A stretch of DNA of 64,000 nucleotides, from assembly GCF_005222675.1 (NCBI RefSeq), contig NZ_STGE01000056.1, positions 1 to 64,000 on the forward strand, in the 5' to 3' direction. Each line of letters opens with the position of its first letter. Positions within the stretch are counted from its first letter, which is position 1. Source of the DNA: Mycolicibacterium sp. CR10 (GTDB lineage Bacteria; Actinomycetota; Actinomycetes; Mycobacteriales; Mycobacteriaceae). Below the pieces are notes generated by a model that worked only from the letters and a program-made list of their open reading frames with translations, ran no database searches and had not been told where the DNA came from. Shown here one piece after another: positions 40,440 through 49,090 of this stretch. The translations under genes were made by a program, and so were the position numbers.

Positions 40440-43400
40440 TCTCGACGCCACCCGCATGCTGAGCCTGTCCATCCGGTCTGCGATCACGGTGACCGCGCCC
40501 GTGGCGTTCTGCACGATGCCGCGCACCACCAGCGCCGACGCGGTCTGCGCCAGCCGGCGATGACGCGACCACACCCCTCGGGAACACAACACATTGACCA
40601 TCCCCGTCTCATCCTCGAGGTTCATGAACGTCACCCCCTGCGCCGTAGCGGGCCGCTGCCGGTGCGTCACCGCCCCGGCCACCAGCACCCGGGTGCCGTC
40701 GGGAACCGACAGCAGTCGATCGGCGGGAATCACCCCGAGGGCGTCGAGGTCTTCGCGCAGGAACTGGGTCGGATAGCTGTCGGGCGAAACGCCGGTCGCC
40801 CACACGTCGGCGGCGGCCAGCTCCAGCTCGGTCATCCCGGGCAGGGACGGGACGTGCGACGCCGACCCGACCCCCGGCAATCGATCGGGCCGCTGGGTGG
40901 CCGCCGCACCGGCGGCCCACAGCCCCTCCCGCCGGGAGATCCCGAAACATCCCAGCGCCCCTCCGGTGGCCAGCGCCTCGGTCTGCGGCACCGACAGTTG
41001 CAGCCTGCCGGTCAGATCGAGAAGGGAAGCGAAGGGGCCGTGGGCATTCCGCTCTTCGACCAGCCTCTCGGCCAGCTCGTCGCCCAGATGACGGACGCGG
41101 CCCAGGCCGAGCCGCACCTGCAGACCCGCGTTCTCGAGTGTGGCGTGCGCGAGGCTGGCATTGACATCCGGCCCGTGCACGACGACGCCGTGTCGGCGGG
41201 CGTCGGCGACCAGCGACTGCGGCGAGTAGAAACCCATCGGTTGCGCCCGCAGCAGCGCGGCACAGAACGCCGCGGGATGGTGCAGCTTGAACCACGACGA
41301 GTAGAACACCAACGACGCGAAGCTCAGCGAATGACTTTCCGGGAAGCCGAAGTTGGCGAATGCCTCCAGCTTGTCGTAGATCCTTTCGGCCACCTCTCCG
41401 GTGACACCGTGCATCTCCCGCATGCCGTCGAAGAACCTCGCCCGCAAACCACGCATCTTCTCGGTCGAGCGCTTCGAGCCCATCGCCCGGCGCAGCTGGT
41501 CGGCTTCGGCCGCGGAGAATCCGGCGCAGTCGACGGCCAACTGCATGAGCTGTTCCTGGAACAGCGGCACCCCCAAGGTCTTTCGCAGTGCCTGCTCCAT
41601 CGACGGGTGCTCGTAGGTGACCTGTTCGAGCCCGTTGCGCCGCTTGATGTACGGGTGCACCGACCCGCCCTGGATCGGGCCGGGGCGGATCAGCGCCACC
41701 TCGACCACCAGGTCGTAGAACACCCTCGGCTTGAGCCTGGGCAACGTGGCCATCTGCGCCCGGGACTCCACCTGGAAGACCCCGACGGAGTCGGCCCGCT
41801 GCAGCATCTCGTACACCGCCCGCTCCCCCAGGTCCAGCCTGGCCAGGTCCACGTCGATGCCCTTGTGCTCGGCGACCAGGTCGATGGCGTAGTGCAGCGC
41901 CGAGAGCATTCCCAGACCCAGCAGGTCGAACTTCACCAAACCGATTGCCGCGCAGTCGTCTTTGTCCCACTGCAGCACACTGCGGTTCTCCATCCTGGCC
42001 CACTCGACCGGGCAGACGTCGGCGATCGGGCGGTCACAGATCACCATGCCGCCGGAGTGGATTCCCATGTGCCTGGGCAGGTTGGAGATCTGCATGGCGA
42101 GGTCGACCACCTGATCGGGAATGCCCTCGAGGTCGGGCGAGTCGGCAAGACCGTTCCACCGGCTGATCTGCTTGCTCCAGGCATCCTGCTGCCCCTGGGA
42201 GAACCCCAGGGCGCGGGCCATGTCCCGCACCGAGCTGCGACCGCGATAGGTGATCACGTTGGCCACCTGCGCGGCGTACTCACGTCCGTAGCGCTGGTAG
42301 ACGTACTGGATCACGTTCTCCCGCAAGTCCGATTCGATGTCGATGTCGATGTCGGGGGGCCCGTCACGTGCCGGCGACAGGAAGCGCTCGAACAGCAACT
42401 CGTTGGCGACCGGGTCCACGTTGGTGACCTTCAGCGCGTAACAGACCGCCGAGTTTGCCGCCGAGCCCCTGCCCTGGGCCAGGATGCTGTTGAGTCGACA
42501 GAACCGGGTGATGTCATGCACCACAAGGAAATAGCCCGGAAACTCCAGCTGCTCGATGACCCTGAGCTCGTGCTCGATCTGGGCGTACGCGCGGGGAGCC
42601 CGCTCGGGTGAGCCGTAACGTTCACCGGCGCCTTCCATCACCAGATGCCTCAGCCAGCTGTTCTCGGTGTGCCCGTCGGGCACGTCGAACGGCGGTAGTC
42701 GCGGTGCGATCAGGGCAAGACCGAAGGCGCACTGCTCACCGAGGTCGGCCGCGGCCGTCACCACCTCGGGACAGTGGGCGAACATCTGCGCCATCTCATC
42801 GCCGGAACGCAGATGCGAACCACCCAGGGGCGCAAGGTAGCCCGCGGCGTCATCCATCGACCGCCTGGCCCGGATCGCCCCCATCGCCATGGCGAGGCGC
42901 CCCCTGGCCGGCTCGGCGAAGTGCGCGGCTGTGGTGGCGACGACACCGAGGCCGAAGCGTGGCGCCAACTCGGCCAGTGCGGCGTTGCGCTCGTCGTCGA
43001 GAGGATGGCCGTGATGGGTGAGCTCGACACTGACCCGGTCACGGCCGAACCGGTCGACCAGATCGGCGAGCGCCGCCGCGGCGGCATCCGGGCCGCCCGT
43101 CGAAAGCGCCTGACGGACATGGCCTTTGCGGCAGCCGGTGAGGATGTGCCAGTGCCCACCCGCGGCCTCGGTCAACCCGTCGTAGTCGTATTGCAACCTG
43201 CCCTTCTCGCCGCCGGCCAGATGCGCCGCCGCCAACTGCCTCGACAATCGCCGGTACCCTTCCGGCCCCCGCGCGAGCACCAGCAGGTGCGGGCCGGGCG
43301 GGTCGGGTTCGTCGGTTCGACTTCCACCACCCAGCGACAACTCGGCACCGAACACCGTGGCCATGTCCAGCTCCCTGGCCGCCTCGGCGAACCGGACCAC

Positions 43401-43742
43401 CCCGTAGAGCCCGTCATGGTCGGTCAGCGCGATGGCCCGCAGATCCAGCCGGGCGGCCTCCTCCACGAGTTCCTCGGGCGTGCTGGCCCCGTCGAGAAAG
43501 CTGTAGGCCGAATGGGAGTGCAACTCGGCGTAGGGCCTCGCACTGGGAGCTACCGGACCCGCCCCGATTGGTTGGTACTCACCCCGCTTGCGTGACCAGG
43601 CCGGACTGTCGCCACCGTCGCCGTGCGGCTCACTCAGCGACAGCCCGCTGCGACGCGGCTTGCCGCCATCGGGACGACGCGCCCGACCGTTGAGGACGCG
43701 CTCCATTTCCGTCCAGCTCGGCGGACCGTTGTGCCAACCCAC
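40422..43742 (-). CDS. dnaE2: Error-prone DNA polymerase DnaE2
   Basis: This 1106-residue C-family polymerase is the catalytic part of the mycobacterial mutasome that copies damaged DNA. An N-terminal PHP domain (AELHSHSAYSFLDGASTPEELVEEAARLDLRAIALTDHDGLYG) precedes the palm with PPDIDIDIESDLRENVIQYV (catalytic Asp residues). A helix-hairpin-helix and OB region follow (RVLVAGAVTHRQRPATAQGVTFMNLEDETGMVNV). The GTG at 43742 (MGWHNGPPSWTEMERVL) matches my memory of the M. tuberculosis start and lies 6 nt after TATTGT, implying a leaderless message. A LexA box sits immediately upstream. Confidence 0.95.
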   Translation of the reverse strand: MGWHNGPPSWTEMERVLNGRARRPDGGKPRRSGLSLSEPHGDGGDSPAWSRKRGEYQPIGAGPVAPSARPYAELHSHSAYSFLDGASTPEELVEEAARLDLRAIALTDHDGLYGVVRFAEAARELDMATVFGAELSLGGGSRTDEPDPPGPHLLVLARGPEGYRRLSRQLAAAHLAGGEKGRLQYDYDGLTEAAGGHWHILTGCRKGHVRQALSTGGPDAAAAALADLVDRFGRDRVSVELTHHGHPLDDERNAALAELAPRFGLGVVATTAAHFAEPARGRLAMAMGAIRARRSMDDAAGYLAPLGGSHLRSGDEMAQMFAHCPEVVTAAADLGEQCAFGLALIAPRLPPFDVPDGHTENSWLRHLVMEGAGERYGSPERAPRAYAQIEHELRVIEQLEFPGYFLVVHDITRFCRLNSILAQGRGSAANSAVCYALKVTNVDPVANELLFERFLSPARDGPPDIDIDIESDLRENVIQYVYQRYGREYAAQVANVITYRGRSSVRDMARALGFSQGQQDAWSKQISRWNGLADSPDLEGIPDQVVDLAMQISNLPRHMGIHSGGMVICDRPIADVCPVEWARMENRSVLQWDKDDCAAIGLVKFDLLGLGMLSALHYAIDLVAEHKGIDVDLARLDLGERAVYEMLQRADSVGVFQVESRAQMATLPRLKPRVFYDLVVEVALIRPGPIQGGSVHPYIKRRNGLEQVTYEHPSMEQALRKTLGVPLFQEQLMQLAVDCAGFSAAEADQLRRAMGSKRSTEKMRGLRARFFDGMREMHGVTGEVAERIYDKLEAFANFGFPESHSLSFASLVFYSSWFKLHHPAAFCAALLRAQPMGFYSPQSLVADARRHGVVVHGPDVNASLAHATLENAGLQVRLGLGRVRHLGDELAERLVEERNAHGPFASLLDLTGRLQLSVPQTEALATGGALGCFGISRREGLWAAGAAATQRPDRLPGVGSASHVPSLPGMTELELAAADVWATGVSPDSYPTQFLREDLDALGVIPADRLLSVPDGTRVLVAGAVTHRQRPATAQGVTFMNLEDETGMVNVLCSRGVWSRHRRLAQTASALVVRGIVQNATGAVTVIADRMDRLSMRVASRSRDFR

Positions 43743-43754
43743 CCCCACACAATA

Positions 43755-43770
43755 TCGAACAAACGTTCGA
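43755..43770 (-). promoter_or_regulatory. LexA/SOS box of dnaE2
   Basis: TCGAACAAACGTTCGA matches the mycobacterial consensus TCGAAC-N4-GTTCGA perfectly. It lies directly upstream of the -10-like TATTGT (43754-43749 on the minus strand). Confidence 0.92.
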
Positions 43771-43784
43771 TATTCGACTGGTTC

Positions 43785-44954
43785 TCAGGCAGACTTGCCG
43801 TTGTCCGGGCAGCCGTCTTCACCCTGGTCGGAATCGTCCTCGTCCTCGCCCAGCGACGGCCGCAGTACGTACCGGACCTGGTTGCCGCCGGCCATCCGCG
43901 CCTGTTCGATCGCCGTGGTGGCGATGGAGATCAGCCTGTCGACCACCTCGTCGGGCGGCTCGGCCGCCAGCGGCGCCAGCGGCGTGCACACCACTCCGAT
44001 ACTGGCCGTCAGCCGCTGCGGCGTCACGGTGATCGCGCCGCGGATCCGCTCCACCAGCGGCGAGGCGTCTGCGGTGGTGAAGGTGTCGGCGACCAGGAAA
44101 TCGTCATCGGAGACGTGGGCGACGATCGCGTTGTGCCGAACCGTCTCGCGCAGCGCCTGCCCCACCGTCACGCGCGCCCGGTTACCGCCACGCGCGCCCG
44201 TCAGGCCCAGGAGCAGCGAGAAACTGTCGATGTTCACGGCGACCACCACCAGATACTGATCGTCACTGCGACTCCGCGACGCCAACAACGTCGCGACGCC
44301 GCGGTAGAACGCGTCGCGATGCAGAAGGCCGGTGAGTTGCTCGATATCGCCGTGGTGAGCGTCGGGCTGGATCAATTTGATCGCCGCCCGGCAGGCGAAC
44401 GCGACGAACACGTTGAGCAGGATCACCACCCCGGTGGCGCACACCGCCAGCGCCAGGTCCGTCGACGCCAACCGCACGAACAGCACCGCGAGCACCGCCG
44501 TGGCAACCGCCCACGTCACCGCCAGCAGGCGCGGGGTGTGGAAGAACACCACGAAGGCGGTCAGCACGGCGTAGGTCGTGGCGCCGAGGAATCCGATGAT
44601 CGGGCTGGTCTCGATCACGGCAGACACCCCGATGGCGAACGATCCGACGATCACGCAGAACAGCGACTGCGCCCGGGTGGGCCAGTGGTGGCGCACCCAC
44701 AGCACCGCCATCGCCAGACACGTGACGAGGATGACGAAGGCGATGATTCGCCCTGGACCCTGAGGACCGAGGCGGCTCGTCATCAACGCCACGGGTACCA
44801 GGCCGAGAATCGCGATACATACCGCCACCAGGCGACAAGCCGCGGATTGCAGACCGCGCGCCGCAAGCACCGCAGTAAACCAGTAGTACTGATCCGATCG
44901 CCACAGTGCAGGGCCTATCGAGGCAGCGGAAGAACTCCGCAAACCACCAAACAT
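43785..44954 (-). CDS. Membrane protein with a degenerate GGDEF domain
   Basis: This 389-residue protein has about six to seven hydrophobic segments in the first 210 residues and then a GGDEF-fold domain (TGLLHRDAFYRGVATLL; VVVAVNIDSFSLLLG; QRLTASIGVVCTPL). The active-site motif is SDDDF instead of GG(D/E)EF, so diguanylate cyclase activity is doubtful. A very acidic C-terminal tail (GEDEDDSDQGED) follows. It ends 36 nt before the dnaE2 SOS-box region on the same strand and is not obviously part of that unit. Mycobacteria carry several such paralogues. Confidence 0.83.
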   Translation of the reverse strand: MFGGLRSSSAASIGPALWRSDQYYWFTAVLAARGLQSAACRLVAVCIAILGLVPVALMTSRLGPQGPGRIIAFVILVTCLAMAVLWVRHHWPTRAQSLFCVIVGSFAIGVSAVIETSPIIGFLGATTYAVLTAFVVFFHTPRLLAVTWAVATAVLAVLFVRLASTDLALAVCATGVVILLNVFVAFACRAAIKLIQPDAHHGDIEQLTGLLHRDAFYRGVATLLASRSRSDDQYLVVVAVNIDSFSLLLGLTGARGGNRARVTVGQALRETVRHNAIVAHVSDDDFLVADTFTTADASPLVERIRGAITVTPQRLTASIGVVCTPLAPLAAEPPDEVVDRLISIATTAIEQARMAGGNQVRYVLRPSLGEDEDDSDQGEDGCPDNGKSA

Positions 44955-45090
44955 TCACTCACCCCAGCCATACGCATCCCCGGACCAGATCAAAACCCTG
45001 CTGCACCGCGAACGCTACCAGCGCAGCAAACATTTTCACAGGTGCGGATCTTGAAAGGGGTCACACCTGACGGGACGCACCGACACCGCA

Positions 45091-45963
45091 TCAGTCGACG
45101 GCAAACTCGGCTACGCCGTCCTCGAGCACCAGCCGCGCCTCGGATCCGTCCGGGTTCGAGGCTTCGGTACGAAACACCGCCCGGCCCGGCTCCGTGCGCC
45201 AGATCGCCGTCGTGAGCACCTCACCAGGGAATACCGGCGAGGTGAAACGGGCGTCCATCGCGGTGACTTTCGAGGCGTCGCCACCGCCGAGGTCGGCGAT
45301 CAGGGCGCGGCCGGCGACCCCATAGGTGCACAGGCCGTGCAGGATTGGCCTGGGGAAACCGGCAAGCTCGCGGGCGAACCACGGGTCGCTGTGCAGCGGG
45401 TTGCGGTCCCCGGACAGCCGGTAGATGAGTGCCTGATCCTCGCGGGTCGGCAAAGCCACCCGGGCGTCGGGCTCTCGCTCCGGGATCTCCGGAGCGACCG
45501 GGCGCTGACCAGGTTGCCCCCCGAAGCCACCTTCGCCGCGGATCACCAGGGTGGTCGATGTTTCGGCAATGGGCTGACCGCTGTCGGGGTCGCTGCCGGT
45601 GGCCTTGAGCATCACCACCGCGTTCTTGCCCTCACCCTTGTCCTGGAGATCGACGACCTCGGCGACGACGCTCAACGTGCCCGAAGGGGGCAGCGGCGCG
45701 AACACCCGGATGCCCTGGGATCCGTGCAGCAGCCGGCTGAAGTTGAAGGACCCGATCCTGGCTCCCGCGGCGAACGCCGAGCAGCAGATCACCGCGTAGG
45801 TCGGCAGCACCTGCTGGGGGATGTCATGGCTGTTCTCCGTGGTGAACGCGAGGTCGTCGATGCCCGCGCCCACCCCGAGCGCATAGAGCAGCGTGTCGCG
45901 GTCGGTCCACTCGAAGATCTGCGGCGGTGTCGTGACGCCAATGGCGTTGGGATCGATCGGCAT
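45091..45963 (-). CDS. htdY: MaoC-like 3-hydroxyacyl-thioester dehydratase
   Basis: This 290-residue double hot-dog protein is an enoyl hydratase/(R)-3-hydroxyacyl dehydratase. The C-terminal half has the hydratase-2 motif LSGDRNPLHSDPWFARELAGFPRPILHGLCTYG, with Asp, Asn and His for catalysis. The N-terminal half is the substrate-binding hot-dog (VLPTYAVICCSAFAAGARIGSFNFSRLLHG). Length and position fit M. tuberculosis Rv3389c (HtdY), which is the basis of the symbol. It is divergent from acrA1, with a 77-nt gap, and both are linked to fatty acyl metabolism. Confidence 0.88.
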   Translation of the reverse strand: MPIDPNAIGVTTPPQIFEWTDRDTLLYALGVGAGIDDLAFTTENSHDIPQQVLPTYAVICCSAFAAGARIGSFNFSRLLHGSQGIRVFAPLPPSGTLSVVAEVVDLQDKGEGKNAVVMLKATGSDPDSGQPIAETSTTLVIRGEGGFGGQPGQRPVAPEIPEREPDARVALPTREDQALIYRLSGDRNPLHSDPWFARELAGFPRPILHGLCTYGVAGRALIADLGGGDASKVTAMDARFTSPVFPGEVLTTAIWRTEPGRAVFRTEASNPDGSEARLVLEDGVAEFAVD

Positions 45964-46040
45964 GACCGGACACTATCGGGTGCCGCGGGCTGCCCGGGGT
46001 GGTGTTGACCTTTATCAGGTGACGCGTGACGATGTGTCGC

Positions 46041-48050
46041 ATGCGCTATGTCGTTACCGGCGGTACCGGGTTTATCGGGAAGCGTCTCGTGGACCGGATC
46101 CTGGCTCTCCCGGACACCACGGCCGTCCACGTGTTGGTGCGTCGCGAGTCGCTCGGCAGGTTCGAGCGACTGGCTCTGAGCAGGGATGACCGGGTACAGC
46201 CGCTGGTCGGCGACCTGACCACACCCGACCTCGGACTCAGTGACACCGTCCTCGACGTCGAGGTCGACCACATCGTGCACTGCGCGGCCGTCTACGACAT
46301 CGCCGCTGCGGAGGACCGGCAGCGCGCCGCCAATGTCGACGGCACCCGCGCGGTGATCGCGCTGGCGCGCCGGCTGGACGCGACGTTGCACCACGTGTCG
46401 TCGATCGCGGTGGCCGGGAACTACCGCGGAGTCTTCACCGAGGACGACTTCGACGTCGCGCAGGAACTCCCGACGCCCTATCACCAGACCAAGTTCGAAG
46501 CCGAGATGCTGGTGCGGTCGGCGAAGGGGATCCGGTTCCGGATCTACCGTCCGGCAGTGGTCGTCGGCGACTCCCGGACCGGCGAGATGGACAAGATCGA
46601 CGGTCCCTACTACTTCTTCGGGATTCTGTCCGCGCTCGCAAAGCTCCCCAGGTTCACGCCGATGATGCTGCCGGACACCGGCCGCACCAACATCGTGCCC
46701 GTGGACTTCGTGGTGGACGCCGTCGCCACCCTCATGCACGTCGACGGCCGTGACGGCCAGACGTTCCACCTGACAGCACCCACGACCATCGGGTTGCGAG
46801 GCATCTATCGCGGGCTCGCATCTGCCGCCGGGCTGCCGCCGCTGGTCGGATCGCTGCCGCGGGCGGCGGCGACGTCGCTGCTGCAGGTGACCGGCCGCGC
46901 CAAGATCCTGCGCAACATGGCGGCCACCCAACTCGGCATCCCCGGCGAGATCCTCGACGTCGTCGACCTCGCACCGACGTTCACCTGCGAGCGCACCGAC
47001 GAGGCGTTGCGGGGCACCGGAATCGCGGTTCCGGAGTTCGCGTCGTATGCACCGCAGTTGTGGCGCTACTGGGCCGAGAACCTCGACCCCGACCGGGCCC
47101 GGCGGGACGACCCAGAAGGGCCACTGGTGGGCAAGCATGTGATCATCACCGGGGCCTCGAGCGGCATCGGACGTGCCTCGGCGATCGCGGTGGCCGCACG
47201 CGGTGCGACGGTGTTCGCGCTGGCGCGCAACGGCGAAGCGCTCGACGGACTGATCGCCGAGATCCGTGCCACCGGTGGTGATGCGCACGCGTTCACCTGT
47301 GACGTCACCGATTCCGCGGCGGTGGAGCACACCATCAAGGACATCCTCGGCCGCTTCGGCCACGTCGACTACCTGGTGAACAACGCCGGCCGGTCGATCC
47401 GGCGGTCGGTGATCGCCTCCACCGACCGGCTTCACGATTACGAACGCGTGATGGCGGTCAACTACTTCGGACCAGTCCGGATGGTCCTCGCGTTGCTTCC
47501 GCACTGGCGAGAGCGGCAGTTCGGCCACGTGGTCAACGTCTCCAGCGCCGGAGTGCAGGCCAGCAGCCCGAAGTACAGTGCCTACATCCCCAGCAAGGCG
47601 GCACTGGATGCATTCGCCGAAGTCGTTGGTGCCGAGACCCTCTCGGATCACATCACGTTCACCACCATCCACATGCCGTTGGTCAGGACGCCGATGATTG
47701 CGCCTTCGCGGCGGCTGAACCCGATGCCACCGATCTCGGCCGAACACGCCGCCGCCATGGTGGTCCGTGGCCTGGTCGACAAGCCCGCCCGCATCGACAC
47801 CCCGGTCGGGACGTTGTCCGACATCGGGATGTACTTCACCCCGAGGCTGTCCCGCCGCGTGCTGCACCAGCTGTACCTGGGCTACCCCGATTCGGCTGCG
47901 GCACGGGGTGTCGCCGAGGACATCCCGGCGCAGGCACCGGCGTCTCCCCCGGTGCGACGGCCCAAGCGTCCTTCCCGGCCGGTCCCCGCGCTGCGGGTTC
48001 CCCGCACCGTGAAGCGGGCCGTGCGGTTGGTTCCCGGCGTTCACTGGTGA
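46041..48050 (+). CDS. acrA1: Multidomain fatty acyl-CoA reductase AcrA1
   Basis: This 669-residue protein has two Rossmann domains. Residues 1-350 form an extended SDR/male-sterility-like reductase (MRYVVTGGTGFIGKRLV; YHQTKFEAEMLV). Residues 360-600 form a classical SDR (KHVIITGASSGIGRASAIAVA; NNAGRSIRRS; YSAYIPSKAALDAFAE, catalytic Tyr/Lys). A basic, Pro-rich C-terminal tail follows. Such enzymes reduce fatty acyl-CoA to aldehydes, supplying wax or lipid synthesis. The start ATG at 46041 matches the family. An in-frame GTG at 46026 would add five residues. The stop overlaps iunH by 4 nt. Confidence 0.92.
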   Translation: MRYVVTGGTGFIGKRLVDRILALPDTTAVHVLVRRESLGRFERLALSRDDRVQPLVGDLTTPDLGLSDTVLDVEVDHIVHCAAVYDIAAAEDRQRAANVDGTRAVIALARRLDATLHHVSSIAVAGNYRGVFTEDDFDVAQELPTPYHQTKFEAEMLVRSAKGIRFRIYRPAVVVGDSRTGEMDKIDGPYYFFGILSALAKLPRFTPMMLPDTGRTNIVPVDFVVDAVATLMHVDGRDGQTFHLTAPTTIGLRGIYRGLASAAGLPPLVGSLPRAAATSLLQVTGRAKILRNMAATQLGIPGEILDVVDLAPTFTCERTDEALRGTGIAVPEFASYAPQLWRYWAENLDPDRARRDDPEGPLVGKHVIITGASSGIGRASAIAVAARGATVFALARNGEALDGLIAEIRATGGDAHAFTCDVTDSAAVEHTIKDILGRFGHVDYLVNNAGRSIRRSVIASTDRLHDYERVMAVNYFGPVRMVLALLPHWRERQFGHVVNVSSAGVQASSPKYSAYIPSKAALDAFAEVVGAETLSDHITFTTIHMPLVRTPMIAPSRRLNPMPPISAEHAAAMVVRGLVDKPARIDTPVGTLSDIGMYFTPRLSRRVLHQLYLGYPDSAAARGVAEDIPAQAPASPPVRRPKRPSRPVPALRVPRTVKRAVRLVPGVHW

Positions 48051-49090
48051 ACGAGCCCGGAGTGCGCCACCCCGTCTTCCTCGACGTCGACACCGGCGTC
48101 GACGACGCAATGGCCCTGGTCTACCTGTTCGGCAGTGCCGAGGCGGAACTGGTGGGCATCGCCTCGACCGCGGGAAATGTTGGTGTGGAACAGGTTTGCC
48201 AGAACAACCTGGGGCTGCTGGAGCTGTGCGGGATCACCGGGGTGCCGGTGTCGAGAGGTTCGCAGAACCCGCTCAGCGAGCCACTGCGGACCGCCGAGGA
48301 CACCCACGGGCCGCAGGGCCTCGGGTACGCGCGGCTGCCCGCACCGACCACTGACGTCACCTCCTACGACGCCGCCGAGGCGTGGGTGCGCGCCGCGCAC
48401 GCCCATCCCGGCGAGCTGATCGGGGTGGCCACCGGACCACTGACGAACCTTGCGCTGGCCCTGCGGGCAGACCCGTCGCTGCCCCGGTTGCTGAAGCGAC
48501 TGGTGATCATGGGCGGCGCGTTCGACTACCGCGGCAACACGACGCCGGTGGCGGAATGGAACGTCAGCGTCGACCCGGAATCGGCGGCAGAAGTGTTCGC
48601 GGCGTGGCGCGGTGAGACCGACAACCTCCCGATCGTGTTGGGCCTCAACCTGACCGAGAACATCGCGATGACTCCGGAGCTGATGGGCCGGCTGGCGCTG
48701 GTGGCCGGATCATCGTCGATCCCGATGTCCGTGCTCGACGACCGCGGCAGCTTGTCGGTGGCCTCGAACCCGCTGATCCGGGTGCTCGAGGACGCGATGC
48801 GCTTCTACTTCGAGTTCCACCACGACCAGGGCGAGGGCTACCTGGCGCACCTGCACGACCCGCTGGCCGCTGCGGTCGCGTTGGACCCCGACCTGGTGCG
48901 GTGCCGCGCCGCGCCGGTCGACGTGGAAGTGACCGGGACGCTGACACGCGGTATGACCATCGCCGACTGGAGTGGCCGATGGGGACGGGAACCCAACGCG
49001 CTCATCGGCATCGGCGTGGACCCCGTCATGTTCTTCGATCGGTTCATCACCCGGGTGGGCGAATTCGCCAAACAGCTCGTCTACTCGTAG
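48047..49090 (+). CDS. iunH: Inosine-uridine preferring nucleoside hydrolase
   Basis: This 347-residue nucleoside hydrolase cleaves ribonucleosides to base and ribose for purine salvage. The N-terminal FLDVDTGVDDAMAL supplies the Asp cluster that binds Ca2+. GVATGPLTNLALAL and the central VIMGGAFDYRGNTTPVAEWNVSVDPESA carry further substrate and metal ligands. The GTG start at 48047 overlaps the acrA1 stop. The 3' end overlaps the convergent imuB gene by 10 nt. It corresponds to M. tuberculosis Rv3393. Confidence 0.93.
   Translation: MNEPGVRHPVFLDVDTGVDDAMALVYLFGSAEAELVGIASTAGNVGVEQVCQNNLGLLELCGITGVPVSRGSQNPLSEPLRTAEDTHGPQGLGYARLPAPTTDVTSYDAAEAWVRAAHAHPGELIGVATGPLTNLALALRADPSLPRLLKRLVIMGGAFDYRGNTTPVAEWNVSVDPESAAEVFAAWRGETDNLPIVLGLNLTENIAMTPELMGRLALVAGSSSIPMSVLDDRGSLSVASNPLIRVLEDAMRFYFEFHHDQGEGYLAHLHDPLAAAVALDPDLVRCRAAPVDVEVTGTLTRGMTIADWSGRWGREPNALIGIGVDPVMFFDRFITRVGEFAKQLVYS

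Noticed and set aside
40560..42611. A 683-codon plus-strand open frame inside dnaE2
   Set aside because: It is antisense to clear polymerase motifs and has composition typical of a reverse-strand shadow.
45789..48110. A 773-codon minus-strand open frame opposite acrA1
   Set aside because: The plus strand encodes two Rossmann domains with catalytic motifs. The minus frame has none.
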